In this document: positions 7,364 through 9,297 of the stretch, one piece after another
Numbering within the stretch: the first letter of the stretch is position 1
Layout: each line of letters opens with the position of its first letter
Assembly: GCA_964541075.1 (NCBI GenBank)
Contig: CAZIPZ010000166.1
Coordinates: 1 to 9,297 of the forward strand
DNA: 9,297 nucleotides
DNA from: CAZIPZ01 sp964541075
Lineage (GTDB): Bacteria; Acidobacteriota; Terriglobia; 20CM-2-55-15
Reading direction: 5' to 3'
Made by a program: the position numbers and the translations under genes
The notes under the pieces: generated by a model
Databases searched by the model: none
The model's input: the letters and a program-made list of their open reading frames with translations, nothing else
Told to the model about the DNA's origin: nothing

Positions 7364-7878
7364 TCAAAACCGGTATCCGACGCTGACCATTGCGCGTACC
7401 AGCGGTTCCAGGCCAACGCGAAATTCAGGAGCAATGAAGAGCTTCTCGGTAATCGCGATTTTCGCGCCACCACCCACACCGGCGCTGAGGGAGTTCGTCC
7501 ATGTTCGACCGAACGTTGTGTAAACGACTCCAAACCCACCCATAAAAAAAGTCGAGACTCTTTTCGAACGATTAAAGTCATAACTTAGCAACTTAGCGCA
7601 GTCATTAGCGACACGTCCCGATCCTGGGCAGGACCCATGTGGTACAGCACCTCAAGTCCGCTTCGAAGACCAGCAACCAAGCGGACGTCAGATGCTACTC
7701 CGATCACAGAGTGATTGATGACATCGTCACCAAAGCCAGCCCATCCAGTAACGCCGCGGACTTGAAATCGATCCTGGGGTTCTGATCCCTGAGAATGACC
7801 GACTCCGCCCAGAAGCAAAAGACAAATGGCAGCCGTGACTATTCGTGCAGAAATGGAATTTGCGCGCCCGGTGTTCAT
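7364..7878 (-). pseudogene. Small outer-membrane beta-barrel gene, frameshifted
   Basis: Read from the ATG at 7878, the frame gives a Sec signal peptide (cleavage near Ser-Gln around residue 30) and barrel-like strands such as GVASDVRLVAGLRSGLEVLY, then stops at 7585-7587 after 97 residues. The next frame continues the same protein: YDFNRSKRVSTFFMGGFGVV, a Gly-rich stretch, and a C-terminal strand ending Gly-Tyr-Arg-Phe. A terminal Phe is the usual signal for barrel assembly by BAM. The break lies exactly at two tandem copies of an 8-bp unit; removing one gives Thr-Ala-Leu-Ser-Tyr-Asp-Phe and a clean 168-residue protein (515 minus 8 is 507 bases, divisible by 3). The length suits a small 8-strand OMP_b-brl-type barrel. 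It may be a fresh pseudogene, a reversible off state or a sequencing error. AGGAGG lies 5 nt before the ATG, and the HhH gene lies 52 bp upstream on the same strand. Confidence 0.85.
7582..7597. repeat. 8-bp tandem duplication breaking the barrel gene
   Basis: Two perfect adjacent copies of AACTTAGC on the plus strand (7582-7589 and 7590-7597) read GCTAAGTT twice on the coding strand. The second copy supplies the in-frame TAA that ends the first half. A single copy would keep one continuous reading frame across the junction. Confidence 0.92.
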
Positions 7879-7883
7879 GGTAG

Positions 7884-7889
7884 CCTCCT
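7884..7889 (-). promoter_or_regulatory. Strong Shine-Dalgarno of the barrel gene
   Basis: On the minus strand AGGAGG sits 5 nt before the ATG at 7878. Retention of a consensus ribosome-binding site on a frame-broken gene argues that the disruption is recent or reversible. Confidence 0.8.
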
Positions 7890-7930
7890 GTTTAGTAATG
7901 CGCGAAATCCCATCGAAAACTGCAATACTA

Positions 7931-9067
7931 CTAATTCAACGTGATGTATCGCTCAAACCGAGCGACTTCCTTGTCGTTGACATATTTACCAATCTCCCGC
8001 CGGAACTGTTCTATTGATCTGTACGGCCTGTATTCCTTGAACTCGTTCAGCATCCGATTCCCCAGACCGGGAATTGTCAGAATGTCGGCATCTGTAGCTG
8101 TGTTCAGATTGATCGGCACAAAGACGTATTGCTCCAGACGGGCCAGTTCTTGTTCGTTCACGTATTTCCCAATTTCTCGCCGGAATTGAGCAATCGCGCG
8201 GTATGGGCGGTACTCCGTAAACTCATGAAGCATGCGATTGCCGAGGCCCGGTATGAGGAGTATTTCTTCATCGGCAGCCGTGTTCAGGTTGATGTGAACG
8301 AACATCTTTCCGTACAGTTCGGATAGTTGTTGCTTATTGAGTGATGAACTGAGAAATGAATTCAGCTGTGTCATTGCCAGAAACGGCCGTCGTTCCATGA
8401 TCCCCTTAACGACCGTTGCATTCAGATGCGGAAGAGCAAGCAATTGCTGCTCGCTTGCAATGTTTGGATCAATCAAACCCTGAGACCGCCCGACCTGGGC
8501 TTCGACTGGAGGTGCTAACAAGGCTCCGCACCACAGCGCTGCAACGCTGATGAACAGAAATGTCTTCAAAGCTTTCATACCCGACTCCCGTTGTTGTTTT
8601 AGAGAAGTTTCGTCCGATCTACTCGCAGATAGGCCATATGTATAGGTCAGCCCCAGCAAACCCAAAAGCGTCATTGTTCCCGGAGCAAGAGCAGGAGTTG
8701 CGCCCTTCATCGCTTCCCAAAATAGCTGAAATCCGGCAAGGGACGGATACATCTCCAGTTCAAACTCGACATTGCCGCGATAGTGCAGCCATATGCCAAC
8801 AAATCCGCTGACAGTCACTAGCGTCATTGTTAGTTGCACCGCCAGAAGGCTTGCTCTCCGGCTTGCCGACGCATGCCACCCGAGCGCGATGAAGCTTAAA
8901 ACGATAAGTATCAATGGAAGGAGTTGCCAAACATCCTCAGTGTGTTCCAGCAGGAGCAGTTCTATCCCGGTTCCAACACTGCCAAGAAGGAGTATCGATA
9001 AGATGATACGCCGCAATGTTCTCATTCCGGTCCGATAGTCATAGTCCCGCTGAGGAGTTACTTTCAT
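7931..9067 (-). CDS. Membrane protein with ComEA-like helix-hairpin-helix repeats
   Basis: The frame encodes 378 residues in two parts. Residues 1-163 hold about four membrane helices (about 19-40, 47-65, 73-95, 127-147). Residues 164-190 look like a full Sec signal peptide (MKALK, hydrophobic core, cleavage after PPVEA). Residues 199-378 are three contiguous 60-residue units, each opening with I-N/D-x-N-x-A and containing a helix-hairpin-helix core. The last two carry INLNTA, IPGLGNRML, EYRPYR and QFRREIGKYVN. This resembles ComEA-type HhH domains, which bind DNA non-specifically outside the inner membrane, so a periplasmic DNA-contact role is possible but unproven. GGGAG lies 6 nt before Met164, so a separate secreted protein could be made from inside the gene. 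The start at 9067 lacks a good ribosome-binding site; Met15 is an alternative. The broken barrel gene follows 52 bp downstream. Confidence 0.85.
   Translation of the reverse strand: MKVTPQRDYDYRTGMRTLRRIILSILLLGSVGTGIELLLLEHTEDVWQLLPLILIVLSFIALGWHASASRRASLLAVQLTMTLVTVSGFVGIWLHYRGNVEFELEMYPSLAGFQLFWEAMKGATPALAPGTMTLLGLLGLTYTYGLSASRSDETSLKQQRESGMKALKTFLFISVAALWCGALLAPPVEAQVGRSQGLIDPNIASEQQLLALPHLNATVVKGIMERRPFLAMTQLNSFLSSSLNKQQLSELYGKMFVHINLNTAADEEILLIPGLGNRMLHEFTEYRPYRAIAQFRREIGKYVNEQELARLEQYVFVPINLNTATDADILTIPGLGNRMLNEFKEYRPYRSIEQFRREIGKYVNDKEVARFERYITLN
7934..8473 (-). repeat. Three 60-codon coding repeats (HhH units)
   Basis: The units occupy 8294-8473 (residues 199-258, divergent), 8114-8293 (259-318) and 7934-8113 (319-378), with no spacer. 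By hand count units 2 and 3 agree at about 43 of 60 residues, while many third codon positions differ. This suggests an old internal duplication kept by selection on the protein. Unit 1 keeps the Asn-x-Ala opening, a degenerate LPHLN in place of IPGLG, and the RRPF position of YRPY. Confidence 0.88.
8585..8589 (-). promoter_or_regulatory. Internal Shine-Dalgarno before a signal-peptide Met
   Basis: On the minus strand GGGAG lies 6 nt before the ATG at 8576-8578 (Met164 of the long frame), which opens a Sec signal peptide. This combination is what a gene start looks like, although the long frame has no stop before it. Confidence 0.55.
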
Positions 9068-9239
9068 TCATGTCGCCCAGGGTTGAGATTAAGACCGGGC
9101 CAGACCTCGGGGCGTGACTCGGAAAGCCTGCAGTGCGTTCCGAGCAGCAAGTACAGCCTGAAGGTCCCGTATGTACCGGGAAGCCTTTTCCTTAAAGGCG
9201 CTGGGAAAAATGTTTGAAAATGGGGCGAGCATGCGCCTT
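9068..9239 (-). other. Structured gap upstream of the HhH gene
   Basis: Three inverted repeats fill this gap. CTCGGAA/TTCCGAG (9118-9124/9138-9144) encloses a 13-nt loop. AAGG-TCCCG/CGGGA-CCTT (9161-9169/9177-9187) has a 2-nt bulge and a 7-nt loop. AAAGGCGC/GCGCCTTT (9194-9201/9233-9240) is perfect with a 31-nt loop and touches the stop codon of the edge gene. The region must hold either the leader and promoter of the HhH gene or the inter-cistronic part of an operon. No known riboswitch or tRNA pattern was recognised. Confidence 0.4.
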
Positions 9240-9297
9240 TCAATTCTCAGGAAAATACTTTTTGTACATCCTGTCCAGCGTGGCGCGAATTAAATTA
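9240..9297 (-). CDS. C-terminal tail of an unidentified gene (partial)
   Basis: From the right edge one minus-strand frame stays open for 18 codons and ends in TGA at 9240-9242. It reads Asn-Leu-Ile-Arg-Ala-Thr-Leu-Asp-Arg-Met-Tyr-Lys-Lys-Tyr-Phe and closes Pro-Glu-Asn, a plausible amphipathic C-terminal helix. It is too short to assign, and chance openness over 54 bases is quite possible. If real, the gene lies upstream of the HhH gene on the same strand. Confidence 0.35.
   Translation of the reverse strand, partial: NLIRATLDRMYKKYFPEN

Noticed and set aside
7352..7588. 78-codon plus-strand frame
   Set aside because: Antisense to the barrel gene's C-terminal half, whose barrel strands and terminal Phe are far more convincing.
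7364..7591. C-terminal half of the barrel as an independent gene starting at TTG
   Set aside because: It has no signal peptide and no ribosome-binding site, and the 8-bp duplication fully explains the separate frame.
9231..9293. Short plus-strand frame beginning ATG CGC CTT
   Set aside because: It stops after 20 codons and has no ribosome-binding site or recognisable product.
1..9297. CRISPR array, tRNA, rRNA, insertion sequence or prophage
   Set aside because: No regularly spaced direct repeats, cloverleaf, ribosomal RNA sequence, transposase or phage motifs were seen on either strand.

Overview
The window looks like ordinary chromosome from a moderately GC-rich, didermic (Gram-negative-type) bacterium. 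The signs of an outer membrane are a TonB-dependent receptor, a small beta-barrel ending in Phe and a lipoprotein. The flavour of the receptor, the TPR lipoprotein and the helix-hairpin-helix protein recalls Acidobacteriota or a related soil phylum. That placement is inference from remembered family resemblance, not a computed result. No transposase, integrase, phage gene, CRISPR array, tRNA or rRNA was seen.

Layout. (1) At the left edge, on the minus strand, is the N-terminal receiver domain of a response regulator that runs out of the window. (2) Across a divergent intergenic region of about 200 bp, a plus-strand set encodes a TonB-dependent outer-membrane receptor, a membrane-bound CHASE8-like/HAMP histidine kinase, and a single-domain Rcp1-like response regulator that overlaps the kinase by 4 bp. 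The receptor would handle import, and the kinase and regulator would signal from the periplasm to the cytoplasm. (3) Next come a 552-residue TPR lipoprotein with conserved-looking His clusters and a 204-residue secreted protein of unknown function. (4) The right third is on the minus strand. Transcription order there is the C-terminal tail of an unidentified gene at the window edge, a structured gap, a 378-residue membrane/helix-hairpin-helix protein, and a small outer-membrane beta-barrel gene broken by an 8-bp tandem duplication.

The most notable observations are in that right third. The beta-barrel gene is disrupted by exactly two copies of an 8-bp unit, and removing one copy restores an uninterrupted 168-codon frame ending in the classical Tyr-Arg-Phe terminus. 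The helix-hairpin-helix gene carries three contiguous 60-residue units. It also reads through what looks like a complete second gene start, with Shine-Dalgarno, Met and Sec signal peptide, in the middle of one open frame, which suggests a fusion or an internal translation start. The receptor/kinase/regulator locus lacks the YfiR-type periplasmic gene that I recall often lying between such genes. I found no clear evidence of a wholly new multi-gene system. The secreted HhH plus beta-barrel pair is the best candidate for something undescribed.
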